A stretch of DNA of 33,737 nt from Nitrospirota bacterium. Its GTDB lineage: Bacteria > Nitrospirota > UBA9217. Position numbers and translations under genes: made by a program. Location of the stretch: the NCBI GenBank assembly GCA_021814615.1, contig JAKAHZ010000021.1, positions 1-33,737 of the forward strand. Reading direction: 5' to 3'. Below are positions 1 through 7,133 of the stretch, piece after piece; position 1 is the stretch's first letter, and each line of letters starts with the position of its first letter. Under the pieces are notes generated by a model. It saw nothing but the letters and a program-made list of their open reading frames with translations, was not told the origin of the DNA and searched no databases.

Positions 1-963
1 CCCGCCGGCCATCTTGGTGATGCGTTCCTCGACAACCGTTCCGTCGATATCATCGACGCCGAAGTTGAGCGATACCTGCGTGATCTTCTCTCCCAGCATG
101 ACCCAATAGGCCTTGATATGATCGAAATTGTCGAGCAGGAGACGGGAAACCGCCAGGGTCTTGAGATCGTCGAAGCCGGTGGTGTAGGCCGATTTCTTGA
201 TCTCCGTGTTTTGGGAATGGAAGCTCAAGGGAATGAATGCCTGGAACCCGCCGGTCCTGTCCTGGAGTTCACGCAGCTTTAACAGATGATCGACGCGGTC
301 TTCCACGGTCTCGATATGGCCGTAGAGCATCGTGGCGTTCGATTTGAGGCCGATGGCATGGGCCGCGGTCATCACTTCAAGCCACCGTTCACCGCTGATC
401 TTCTCGGCGCAGAGGGTGTTCCGCACGCCGGGATTGAAGATCTCGGCGCCGCCGCCGGGCAGGGAATCGAGGCCGGCTTCCCGGAGCTGTTCGAGCGTCT
501 CGCGCAACCCGAGTCGGCCCAGGCGGGCGAGGTAATCGATCTCAACGGCAGTGAAGGCTTTGATATGGATGTTCGGAAATTCCTTCTTCAAGGAGCGAAG
601 CATCTCCAGATACCAGGAGAAGGGGAGGTCGGGATGGAGGCCCGAGACAATGTGGAACTCCCGCACTCCCGGAGCCGCGGTCCGCGCCTTGTTCAGGATG
701 TCGTCGATGGACATCTCGTAGGCGCCCGGCTCGCCCTTGCTCCTGCTGAACGCGCAGAACTTGCACCGGTTCACGCAGATGTTCGTCGGGTTGATGTGCA
801 TGTTCTGCACGAAGTAGACATGCTTGCCGTTCTTTGCCTCGGCAACAGCGGACGCCATGCGGCCGAGTGCAAGAAGGTCAAAGGTGCGAAAAAGCGCAAT
901 GCCGTCTTCGCGGTCGAGGCGCGTTCCTGATGACAGTTTATCTATGATGGGATTCAGATCCAT
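1..963 (-). CDS. mqnE: Aminofutalosine synthase MqnE (radical SAM), 3' end cut by window
   Basis: Radical SAM enzyme of the futalosine menaquinone pathway. The family joins SAM to 3-[(1-carboxyvinyl)oxy]benzoate to give aminofutalosine in the cytoplasm. The reading frame is open from ATG at 963 to the window edge (321 codons), so only the C-terminus is missing. Translating the minus strand gives the cluster motif C63-VNR-C67-KF-C70, preceded by INPTNI and followed by AFSR, which is typical of the MqnE/MqnC/CofH group. The INPTN form and the adjacent mqnX favour MqnE over MqnC or CofH. The gene starts 28 bases after the mqnX stop on the same strand, so the two are probably one operon. The remaining uncertainty is subfamily assignment. 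Confidence 0.85.
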   Translation of the reverse strand, partial: MDLNPIIDKLSSGTRLDREDGIALFRTFDLLALGRMASAVAEAKNGKHVYFVQNMHINPTNICVNRCKFCAFSRSKGEPGAYEMSIDDILNKARTAAPGVREFHIVSGLHPDLPFSWYLEMLRSLKKEFPNIHIKAFTAVEIDYLARLGRLGLRETLEQLREAGLDSLPGGGAEIFNPGVRNTLCAEKISGERWLEVMTAAHAIGLKSNATMLYGHIETVEDRVDHLLKLRELQDRTGGFQAFIPLSFHSQNTEIKKSAYTTGFDDLKTLAVSRLLLDNFDHIKAYWVMLGEKITQVSLNFGVDDIDGTVVEERITKMAGG

Positions 964-991
964 GCCGTATTTCCTGAAAAGCAGCGGGTCG

Positions 992-2236
992 TCATGAATG
1001 TCGCGAAAGGGAGGGGTGTCGATACACGATCTTCCCGTTGACCACGGTCATGATACAGGATTTTGTCTCCCTGAGCAAGTCGGAATAGAGGTCGCCGGTG
1101 TTGCGCTTGGGAAGGGGGACCGCGATGAAGTCAGCAAGTTTCCCCGGCTTCAGGCTGCCGATCCGGTCTTCCATGCCGAGGGCCTTCGCGCCGCCCAAGG
1201 TTGCCATATTCAAGATATCCTGCGCCGTAACGCCGCTCTTTTTGTGCTCGCGAAGGGCAAAACGCATTTCATCCCAGAGGCTCAGCGTGGGAACGCTTGC
1301 GAGGCTGTCCGTGCCGATGCCCACGGGAATGCCTAGGTCGAGCATTGTTTTGAGCGGCATCACGCCCACATCCAAAGCGTCGTTGCTGCGCGGGCAATGC
1401 GCAATGCCGACGCCTGAGTTTTTGATGATCCTGAGGTCCCGCCTGTCCACCTGGACAGAGTGGACAGCGAGAAACTGCCCGTCGAGCACGCCGAGCCGAC
1501 GAAGGTAGCGGAAGGATGACCCAGCCCGTGGCGCCCAGGAGCGGGACCAGCCGGCTGCGGCATAGAGCCGGTCGAGGCCGCCCGGCTTCCGCTGGAGCAG
1601 CAGAAGCTCATCCTTTGTTTCTGCTACGTGCATGGAGAGGGGGAGTTTGTTTCTGCGGGCGAAGTAATGCAGCGACTTGAGCGCTTGTTCCGAAACCGTG
1701 TGGGGTGTATGCGGGGAGATGCCGCACCGGGACAGACCCGTGCAGAAGCTTTTCTCGAGCGGAAGGCCGGCAAGATCGAGTTTCGCTCCCGGTTTCATGG
1801 ATATCTGCTCGAAAAAGATCACCGACCGCATGCCGCTTTTCCGGAGCACCTGCGGGCTCATTCCCTGAGAGCAGATGTCCGCAACCGTGGTCGTGCCTGT
1901 TTTGATCAGCGTCTGGATATTTTCCTCTGCGGCAATGCGATACTGCTCAGTCTTGATACCGCGTTTCGAGCGGAGGAGAGCGAGGACCCAGGATGCATAA
2001 CCGGTCCGATTACCTTTCAGATTCATCTTAGGCAGTTCGAGGTGGGTGTGGATGTTAACAAGACCGGGCAGAATAATTGAATGTCCGAGGTCGAAGGTCT
2101 TGTGACTACGATACTGCTTAATAATTTCTGAAGCAAGTCCAACTGCAATGATCTTTCCATTGTTGATAACGAGCGCGCCATGAGAAATTTCAGGACGTTC
2201 CGGGCTTGTTATGATAGTATTGCTGAGGAAGATCAT
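992..2236 (-). CDS. mqnX: Aminodeoxyfutalosine deaminase-like amidohydrolase
   Basis: Metal-dependent amidohydrolase of the chlorohydrolase/deaminase group, here probably deaminating aminodeoxyfutalosine to futalosine, the step after MqnE. Visible metal and active-site motifs are HTHLEL near the N-terminus, the HVAETKDE segment, a HSVQVD segment and GTDSLAS. The C-terminus has the usual LKPGKLADFIAV strand. The start at 2236 gives about 414 residues and opens directly with the family's first beta strand. It has an AGGA eight bases upstream. ATG at 2242 and 2290 are in-frame alternatives. A neighbouring mqnE is the main reason to prefer MqnX over a generic S-adenosylhomocysteine/methylthioadenosine deaminase. 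Confidence 0.8.
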   Translation of the reverse strand: MIFLSNTIITSPERPEISHGALVINNGKIIAVGLASEIIKQYRSHKTFDLGHSIILPGLVNIHTHLELPKMNLKGNRTGYASWVLALLRSKRGIKTEQYRIAAEENIQTLIKTGTTTVADICSQGMSPQVLRKSGMRSVIFFEQISMKPGAKLDLAGLPLEKSFCTGLSRCGISPHTPHTVSEQALKSLHYFARRNKLPLSMHVAETKDELLLLQRKPGGLDRLYAAAGWSRSWAPRAGSSFRYLRRLGVLDGQFLAVHSVQVDRRDLRIIKNSGVGIAHCPRSNDALDVGVMPLKTMLDLGIPVGIGTDSLASVPTLSLWDEMRFALREHKKSGVTAQDILNMATLGGAKALGMEDRIGSLKPGKLADFIAVPLPKRNTGDLYSDLLRETKSCIMTVVNGKIVYRHPSLSRHS

Positions 2237-2243
2237 GGGCATA

Positions 2244-2272
2244 TTCCTACCATCGATAATTAACGATGTCAA
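2244..2272 (-). promoter_or_regulatory. Possible sigma-70 promoter of mqnX
   Basis: On the minus strand TTGACA (2272-2267) is followed after 17 bases by TAGGAA (2249-2244). The -35 box is perfect, the -10 box poor. Transcription would begin close to the start codon at 2236, giving little or no leader. Confidence 0.3.
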
Positions 2273-2283
2273 CGAATAATGAA

Positions 2284-2310
2284 GTGACATTATTTGTCAC
2301 CTGGGTGACA
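2284..2310. promoter_or_regulatory. Palindromic operator candidate upstream of mqnX
   Basis: Perfect 16-base inverted repeat TGTCACCTGGGTGACA at 2295-2310. A third half-site, GTGACA at 2284-2289, pairs with the left arm of the repeat over a 5-base spacer. The array lies between the mqnX start and the divergent pilA promoter, about 50-65 bases upstream of the proposed mqnX transcription start, a usual distance for an activator. The cognate regulator is not identifiable from sequence. Confidence 0.5.
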
Positions 2311-2373
2311 TAAATGGACCTTTTACCCAACCTGCGAATCATGTATCACATTGAAATATAAAGAGTAGCATGC

Positions 2374-2389
2374 TGGCATGGTGTCTGCA
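2374..2389 (+). promoter_or_regulatory. Sigma-54 (RpoN) promoter of pilA
   Basis: TGGCATGGTGTCTGCA carries the -24 GG and -12 GC doublets at the exact spacing of the sigma-54 consensus (TGGCACG-N4-TTGCA), with two mismatches. Type IV pilin genes in Pseudomonas and Geobacter are classically RpoN-dependent through PilS/PilR. Transcription from here would start near 2400 and leave a leader of about 125 bases before the pilA start. Confidence 0.75.
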
Positions 2390-2415
2390 TAATGAATCAC
2401 GACAAAACAAAAGGA

Positions 2416-2468
2416 GCTCAAGGTCAAGGCGAGAGGAGGTGAAACCACCCATAAGGATGACCTTGGGC
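2416..2468 (+). promoter_or_regulatory. Structured pilA mRNA leader (hairpin)
   Basis: An 11-base-pair stem (2416-2426 with 2458-2468, one G-U pair, core CAAGGTCA/TGACCTTG) encloses 31 bases. These contain a second small stem, GGTG (2438-2441) with CACC (2446-2449), closing an AAAC loop. The AGGAGGT within this inner part resembles a ribosome binding site. No T tract follows, so it is not a terminator. It does not match the c-di-GMP (GEMM) riboswitch core. Confidence 0.5.
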
Positions 2469-2528
2469 AGAAAAAAGCGAAAAAGAGCAGTTGAATCCAA
2501 TTCTACTTTATGGGAGGCTACACAATGA
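2457..2528 (+). CDS. Possible 23-residue leader peptide overlapping pilA
   Basis: A short frame starts at ATG 2457, inside the 3' arm of the leader hairpin, and ends in TGA at 2526-2528, so its stop overlaps the pilA start as ATGA. The peptide is strongly basic in its first half (RKKRKR). There is no well-spaced ribosome binding site: AAGG abuts the ATG and GAGGAGGT is 16 bases away. It could be a translational coupler for pilA or coincidence. Confidence 0.2.
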   Translation: MTLGRKKRKRAVESNSTLWEATQ

Positions 2529-2971
2529 AGAAGAACCAGAAAGGCTTCACCCTTATCGAACTCCTGATCGTGGTCGCGATCATCGCGATCCTGGCCGCAA
2601 TCGCCATCCCGCAGTTCGGCGCCTATCGCGCTCGTGCGGTCCGGTCGAGCATGGTCGCTGATGCGAAGAACCTCGGCACCGCGATCGAAGCAGCATTCCA
2701 GGATTGCAATACTTATGCAATGGTCAATGCCTTCAGCGGCACTGGCGCCGGCCAGTTCCCGCTTTTCGCGGCAACGGCTTGCACTGGCAACACGTTGATC
2801 ATTCCGCCGAATGTGAACATCTCGAAGGGTAATGCCGTCGCTATCACTGCGGGCGCCACGAGCTGGAGCCTGACGGTAACGAACATCGCTGGCAATGACT
2901 CGAGCTATACCGGACCGGTGAAAATGGACAACATTGGAACCTGCACCTGGGCTACTGGCGGCGCCTGCTAA
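2525..2971 (+). CDS. pilA: Type IV major pilin (PilA-like)
   Basis: Class III-signal pilin subunit, assembled into type IV pili after processing by the prepilin peptidase PilD. The 148-residue precursor has a short basic leader (MKKNQKG) cut before FTLIE, with the conserved Glu at position 5 of the mature protein and a hydrophobic alpha-1 helix ending near AIAIPQF. The globular part is beta-rich and has four cysteines, room for two disulfides. The start at 2525 is chosen over ATG 2510 because GGGAGG lies just upstream of it and the leader then has normal length. It is longer than the truncated Geobacter pilin. Transcription appears monocistronic, from a sigma-54 promoter to a strong terminator. 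Confidence 0.9.
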   Translation: MKKNQKGFTLIELLIVVAIIAILAAIAIPQFGAYRARAVRSSMVADAKNLGTAIEAAFQDCNTYAMVNAFSGTGAGQFPLFAATACTGNTLIIPPNVNISKGNAVAITAGATSWSLTVTNIAGNDSSYTGPVKMDNIGTCTWATGGAC

Positions 2972-2994
2972 GAATTCAAATGGCATAGTCAATC

Positions 2995-3028
2995 AAAAAG
3001 GCCGGGACTTTTTCCCGGCCTTTTTTTT
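2995..3028 (+). terminator. Rho-independent terminator after pilA
   Basis: GGCCGGGA (3000-3007) pairs with TCCCGGCC (3013-3020) over a 5-base loop and is followed by eight T. Four A precede the stem. It separates pilA from the glycan locus. Confidence 0.92.
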
Positions 3029-3084
3029 GTAGGTCTTTTCATCAGGAAAGCTGTGCATTTTCTTAGACTGTGGTGGAAAGAGCG

Positions 3085-3113
3085 TTGAATTAGATTCGTA
3101 AATAGCGTAGAAT
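3085..3113 (+). promoter_or_regulatory. Sigma-70 promoter of the glycan locus
   Basis: TTGAAT (3085-3090), 17 bases, TAGAAT (3108-3113). It is the only promoter-like element seen ahead of the run of plus-strand genes to 14261, and lies 39 bases before the first ATG. Confidence 0.5.
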
Positions 3114-3152
3114 TCCTAATTAATACAATCTCAAAACAGTTCAGGTGTTTTC

Positions 3153-4889
3153 ATGCTCCAGAAGCGATATCAACTTTTGATGCTCTCTTTTGTGGTACTT
3201 CTTGCCTATTATCCGGCGATTTTCGGCGGACTTTCAATCGTCGATGACCAGCGGATGGTCGAGCAATACATGTCAACGGACGTAACCGTCGGGAGCTTGT
3301 TCCATGCATCATCTCAGGGGCCCTATTACCGACCCGTGGCGCTGGTGACTTTCGGGCTGGACAAACTGGTCGCCAATATGGACGCCGGATTCATGCACAC
3401 GGAAAACATACTTTTTCATCTTATCAACGCGGTTCTGGTCTTCTTCCTGATGCGCCAAGTGCTTTCGGAACGAGAACGGGACCGATCCTATCTGCCCTTG
3501 ATCGCAGCCCTCCTCTTCGGCCTTCATCCGATTTGTACCGAATCCGTAGACTGGATATCGGGCAGAACAGATCTTGTCGCTTCGCTGTTCATCCTTGCAT
3601 GCACCGTCTATCTTCTGAAATTCAGGGAACGTTTAGAAAAGAAGTATCTTCTAGTTGCCGCGGTCATGCTGGTTCTGGGGAGCCTTACCAAGGAAATCGC
3701 TTTTGCGTTTCTGCCGGGAGCGCTTTTGCTCATGTCGGCCGTTCAGCCGGGCGACTCGGCCGAGACAGGGACTCTGCGGCTGAAATATGTAAAGGGCACC
3801 ATTGCCGTTTTAGTCGTTGTCGTTGTTCTCTTTGTGATTGCGAGACTGTATCATGCCGGTGCGATACCCTACCAGCTGCGAATTACCTACTTGACGATTT
3901 TCAACAACCCAGCCCATGCGTTTTTTGTGGTGCTTCGCGCTTTTGCATTTTACGTTAAGAAGCTGATCGTCCCGTACCCCTTGAATTTCTTTATTATGGA
4001 GATAGACCCGCTCTATCAGCTTGTTGCAGTTCCGCTCATGCTGCTGTGTATATACATCGCTGCACGTCGGACGGTCCTATCGGCGCTGTTCATTATTGGT
4101 GTGTTCCTGATGGCTCCCGCATTTCTGATTGTTTTCAAAACCATTGCCTGGGCTCCTTATGCGGAACGGTTCCTGTATTTATCTTCTGCGTTTTTCATAG
4201 TGTCCGCTGCGGGTTTCGTAAACGCTCTGATCAAGACTGTACCTCGGAGAACCAGAATCGCCGCAGCGCTTGTCGTCCTTCTGATCATGGGCATAATGAC
4301 GTTTCATCGCGCGGTGATATGGCAACAGGACAGAACCCTGATTGCAGATACCGTTGCCAAATCCCCGAATTCACTTGATATGCGCGTGATGTACGGTCTG
4401 TTGCTGACACAATACCGGGAACTGGACAAAGCCGCAGAGCAGTTTGTTATTGCACAAACGACGCCTCCGCTTACCCCGGTGTACGATGCGCGGCCGGATA
4501 TCTATCTGGCTTTTGTGCGGCATCAACAGGGCAGAAACGTCGAAGCATTGACCCTGCTCGACCAGGTGCATGCAAGGACCGGAGAAGGTTCTATCGATGC
4601 CCTCAACATGTCGATCTTCATTCTGTCCTCGCAAGTGCATGAAAGCAGGAACGGAAATGAAAAGGATCTGCTTCGACGGAAGCTGATCCATTATAACGAA
4701 CAGTCGCTTCGGCTTGTGCGCGACGGACAGACGATGTATCGGTTGGGAGTCCTCTATGCTGAAATGGGCGCCCGAGAAAAAGCAATCGACTATTTTAAGC
4801 ATGCCGGCGAGGTCTTTGCCGATGACGACCCCTACAAGGGGATCGCGAAAAGAAAGGCAGATAAACTGCTAAGGTCGAAACTGTCATGA
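3153..4889 (+). CDS. TMTC-like GT-C membrane glycosyltransferase with C-terminal TPRs
   Basis: Integral membrane protein of 578 residues resembling the bacterial relatives of TMTC (transmembrane and TPR) mannosyltransferases. These GT-C enzymes use polyprenyl-phosphate-linked sugars and act outside the cytoplasmic membrane. The first helix (about residues 8-26) is followed by an acidic loop with D31-D32, matching the catalytic acidic motif in the first external loop of GT-C enzymes. About ten hydrophobic segments reach to about residue 390. The rest is soluble and TPR-like, including a repeat near the end (MYRLGVLYAEMGAREKAIDYFKHAG). It sits just after pilA and overlaps the next gene by four bases, so it may glycosylate pilin or another exported target. 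The acceptor and sugar are inferred only. Confidence 0.7.
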   Translation: MLQKRYQLLMLSFVVLLAYYPAIFGGLSIVDDQRMVEQYMSTDVTVGSLFHASSQGPYYRPVALVTFGLDKLVANMDAGFMHTENILFHLINAVLVFFLMRQVLSERERDRSYLPLIAALLFGLHPICTESVDWISGRTDLVASLFILACTVYLLKFRERLEKKYLLVAAVMLVLGSLTKEIAFAFLPGALLLMSAVQPGDSAETGTLRLKYVKGTIAVLVVVVVLFVIARLYHAGAIPYQLRITYLTIFNNPAHAFFVVLRAFAFYVKKLIVPYPLNFFIMEIDPLYQLVAVPLMLLCIYIAARRTVLSALFIIGVFLMAPAFLIVFKTIAWAPYAERFLYLSSAFFIVSAAGFVNALIKTVPRRTRIAAALVVLLIMGIMTFHRAVIWQQDRTLIADTVAKSPNSLDMRVMYGLLLTQYRELDKAAEQFVIAQTTPPLTPVYDARPDIYLAFVRHQQGRNVEALTLLDQVHARTGEGSIDALNMSIFILSSQVHESRNGNEKDLLRRKLIHYNEQSLRLVRDGQTMYRLGVLYAEMGAREKAIDYFKHAGEVFADDDPYKGIAKRKADKLLRSKLS

Positions 4890-5743
4890 AGAAATCCCTC
4901 GGCGTGCTGTCATCCTTTATCAGCCTGGTTCGCCCAAAACAGTGGCTGAAAAATGCGCTGCTGTTTTTTCCGCCCTTTTTTGCCGTGAAGATTGGCGATC
5001 CCGCGGTGAAGTCGGCACTGGTCCCTGCATTTTTCTCGTTTGCCTTGATGTCCAGTTGTTCTTACATTTTGAACGACATCCGGGACCGAGAGACGGACAA
5101 AAACCACCATATCAAACGGAAACGGCCTCTTGCAAGCGGGAAAGTCAGCGTCCTGCAGGCATCCTTTCTCGCAGGAGTTGTCTACTTTGCGTCTATCCTG
5201 ATCGGATCAGCGGTCTCGGAAAAATTCGAGGCCCTTCTCATCATTTATCTGGTCATATCCTTCCTGTACTCGTTCTTCCTCAAACAGATGGCGCTCATCG
5301 ACATCTTTGTCGTTTCGTTTGGATTTATGATCCGGGTGATCGCGGGAGGGGTGGCGTTCCACGTAGAGGTTTCCAAATGGCTTTTTCTGACGGTTTTTCT
5401 CGTTTCTCTGCTTCTCGCATCCGGCAAGAGACTGGGCGAATTGATCGATCTTGGCGAGGGGGCGGCTACCCACCGGAAGAGCCTCGTCAACTACTCCCAG
5501 GGATTTCTTGGGGGACTGCTCTGGTTCTCAGCTGCGGCATCCCTTATTACCTATGCGCTTTATACGCTCGAACGAACCACGACGCTGTTCTATACCGTCC
5601 CGCTGGTGGCATTCGGCATTATCCGGTACAATTATCTGGCCATGAAGGGAACAGGGGAGCCGACTGATGTGCTCGTCAGGGATATGCCGATCATGGTCAC
5701 CGGATTGCTGTGGGTTGCCAGCATCGGCATCCTGATCTACTAG
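4886..5743 (+). CDS. ubiA: Decaprenyl-phosphate phosphoribosyltransferase (UbiA family)
   Basis: Membrane prenyltransferase-fold enzyme of 285 residues. The closest pattern known to me is mycobacterial Rv3806c, which transfers 5-phosphoribose from PRPP to decaprenyl phosphate, the first step towards polyprenyl-phosphate arabinofuranose. Evidence: the NDxxDxxxD motif at 63-71 continuing into HHIKRKRPLASG, and a second motif KRLGEL...HRKSLVNY in place of the second Asp-rich motif of quinone-type UbiA. Eight to nine hydrophobic segments are visible. Its start overlaps the TMTC-like stop (ATGA), which implies translational coupling and a shared pathway. No DprE1-type FAD oxidase is in the window, so the final sugar (ribose- or arabinose-type) is open. 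A quinone or haem prenyltransferase is unlikely given the motifs. Confidence 0.8.
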   Translation: MKKSLGVLSSFISLVRPKQWLKNALLFFPPFFAVKIGDPAVKSALVPAFFSFALMSSCSYILNDIRDRETDKNHHIKRKRPLASGKVSVLQASFLAGVVYFASILIGSAVSEKFEALLIIYLVISFLYSFFLKQMALIDIFVVSFGFMIRVIAGGVAFHVEVSKWLFLTVFLVSLLLASGKRLGELIDLGEGAATHRKSLVNYSQGFLGGLLWFSAAASLITYALYTLERTTTLFYTVPLVAFGIIRYNYLAMKGTGEPTDVLVRDMPIMVTGLLWVASIGILIY

Positions 5744-5779
5744 AAGAGACTTCAGAGACTTCCGTCGTTACTCTCAGTT

Positions 5780-7105
5780 ATGCGGATATTCCTCATTTAT
5801 CCCGGTCTGGTGGAAGGTTTTGATTCCTATCGGAAAGGCCACGATTGGTTCAACCATGGCGTCGGAATCATCAGCTCGATCCTGAAACGGGAAGGGCACA
5901 GCGTCGAGTATCTCGATTGCCGCCGGATGAAGGGTTGGTCCGAAGTCGACAAAACTATCGATGTAACGCCGTTCGATCTCGCAATGATCTCCGTGGCGAC
6001 GGTGGATTTCGACCCTGCAAAACGGATCGCCCGAAAGATCAAGCAGAAGGACCGCTCCCTTAAGGTCATGGTGGGCGGCCCGCATCCCACCCTGATGACC
6101 GAGGAAACAGCGACCGTTGCCGATTTTGACTATATCTTCACCCATGAATCCGAGGTCACCCTGCCGAGCGTTTTGAAAAATCTCTCCGATACGCCCCGGG
6201 TTATCAAGGGGGCCATGCCGAAAGTGCTCGATGAGCTACTTTTCGTCGACAGGTCGCTTGCGCCGGAAGGGGAGACGCCATGGTTTCACGACCTGGCGAA
6301 GCCGTATTTTGCCATCACTGCGTCGCGCGGATGTTTGTATCAGTGCACCTTTTGTCAGCCTGCGGAACGTGCGGTTTTCGGTAATACTGTCCGGAAAAGA
6401 AGCGTCGATAATATTCTGGACGAGTTGACCGCGCTGGCCGACCATTACGGAATGCGATCGTTTATGATCCACGACGACTGTTTCACCCAATATTATCCGT
6501 GGGTGGAGGAATTCTGCAAAAAAAAACAACGACGCGGTTTGACGCAGCCTTTTGCCTGCCAGAGCAGGGCCGATATCATCTGCCGCAGACCCGATCTGAT
6601 GCAACGGCTTTACGATGCCGGACTCCGCTGGGTGCTGATCGGCTTCGAAAGCGGAAGTGACCGCGTGCTTGCATTCCTGAAGAAAAACACGACTGTCTCT
6701 CAAAACCTGGAGGCGGCTCATATTTGCAAACGGATCGGAATCAAGATATTCGCGAACTACATGTTCGGACTGCCTACAGAAACGAAAGAGGAAATGTCGG
6801 CGACGGTTAAAATGATCCGGGCGATCAAACCCGAACATTGCAGCCCGTCCGTATTCACGCCGGCGCCAGGAAGCGAATTGTATGAATATTGCCGCGACAG
6901 CGGATTGATCCTCATTACGTCGTCGGAGGGGTACCGGCGGAGTTCGGACAGCACCGGTAAGATCAAGGGCGTGGATTACCGGTACGTACAGTCCATGATC
7001 TGCCGGAGTTTGGGGCCCGTCAGGGGGATGTATCTGCGCCTGCTCCTGCTGAAGGGCAGGATGACGCGCGGTTCCCGCCGGCCCGTGCAGGGCCATTCTG
7101 ATTGA
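5780..7105 (+). CDS. B12-binding-type radical SAM protein
   Basis: 441-residue protein of the cobalamin-binding-like radical SAM group. Residues 1-140 look like a Rossmann-type B12-binding domain, with VGGPHPTLM in the expected place. The classical DxHxxG histidine loop is absent, as in many members. Residues 175-400 form the radical SAM barrel with C185-LYQ-C189-TF-C192. The C-terminus is short and basic. The substrate cannot be read from sequence. In this locus it could methylate or rearrange a sugar or polyprenyl intermediate. It starts 36 bases after ubiA with no clear ribosome binding site, and is followed by the flippase gene. Confidence 0.75.
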   Translation: MRIFLIYPGLVEGFDSYRKGHDWFNHGVGIISSILKREGHSVEYLDCRRMKGWSEVDKTIDVTPFDLAMISVATVDFDPAKRIARKIKQKDRSLKVMVGGPHPTLMTEETATVADFDYIFTHESEVTLPSVLKNLSDTPRVIKGAMPKVLDELLFVDRSLAPEGETPWFHDLAKPYFAITASRGCLYQCTFCQPAERAVFGNTVRKRSVDNILDELTALADHYGMRSFMIHDDCFTQYYPWVEEFCKKKQRRGLTQPFACQSRADIICRRPDLMQRLYDAGLRWVLIGFESGSDRVLAFLKKNTTVSQNLEAAHICKRIGIKIFANYMFGLPTETKEEMSATVKMIRAIKPEHCSPSVFTPAPGSELYEYCRDSGLILITSSEGYRRSSDSTGKIKGVDYRYVQSMICRSLGPVRGMYLRLLLLKGRMTRGSRRPVQGHSD

Positions 7106-7133
7106 TTGCGTTTGATCGCGCAGAGGATGCACC

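Noticed and set aside
2416-2468. c-di-GMP riboswitch in the pilA leader
   Set aside because: The GEMM-I core segments (such as GGGCAAACC and the GACGCAAAGCC-like bulge) are absent; only a generic hairpin is supported.
2339-2992. Minus-strand frame of 217 codons opposite pilA
   Set aside because: It runs over pilA, its sigma-54 promoter and its leader, and the translation has no recognisable domain. The pilin on the plus strand is certain.
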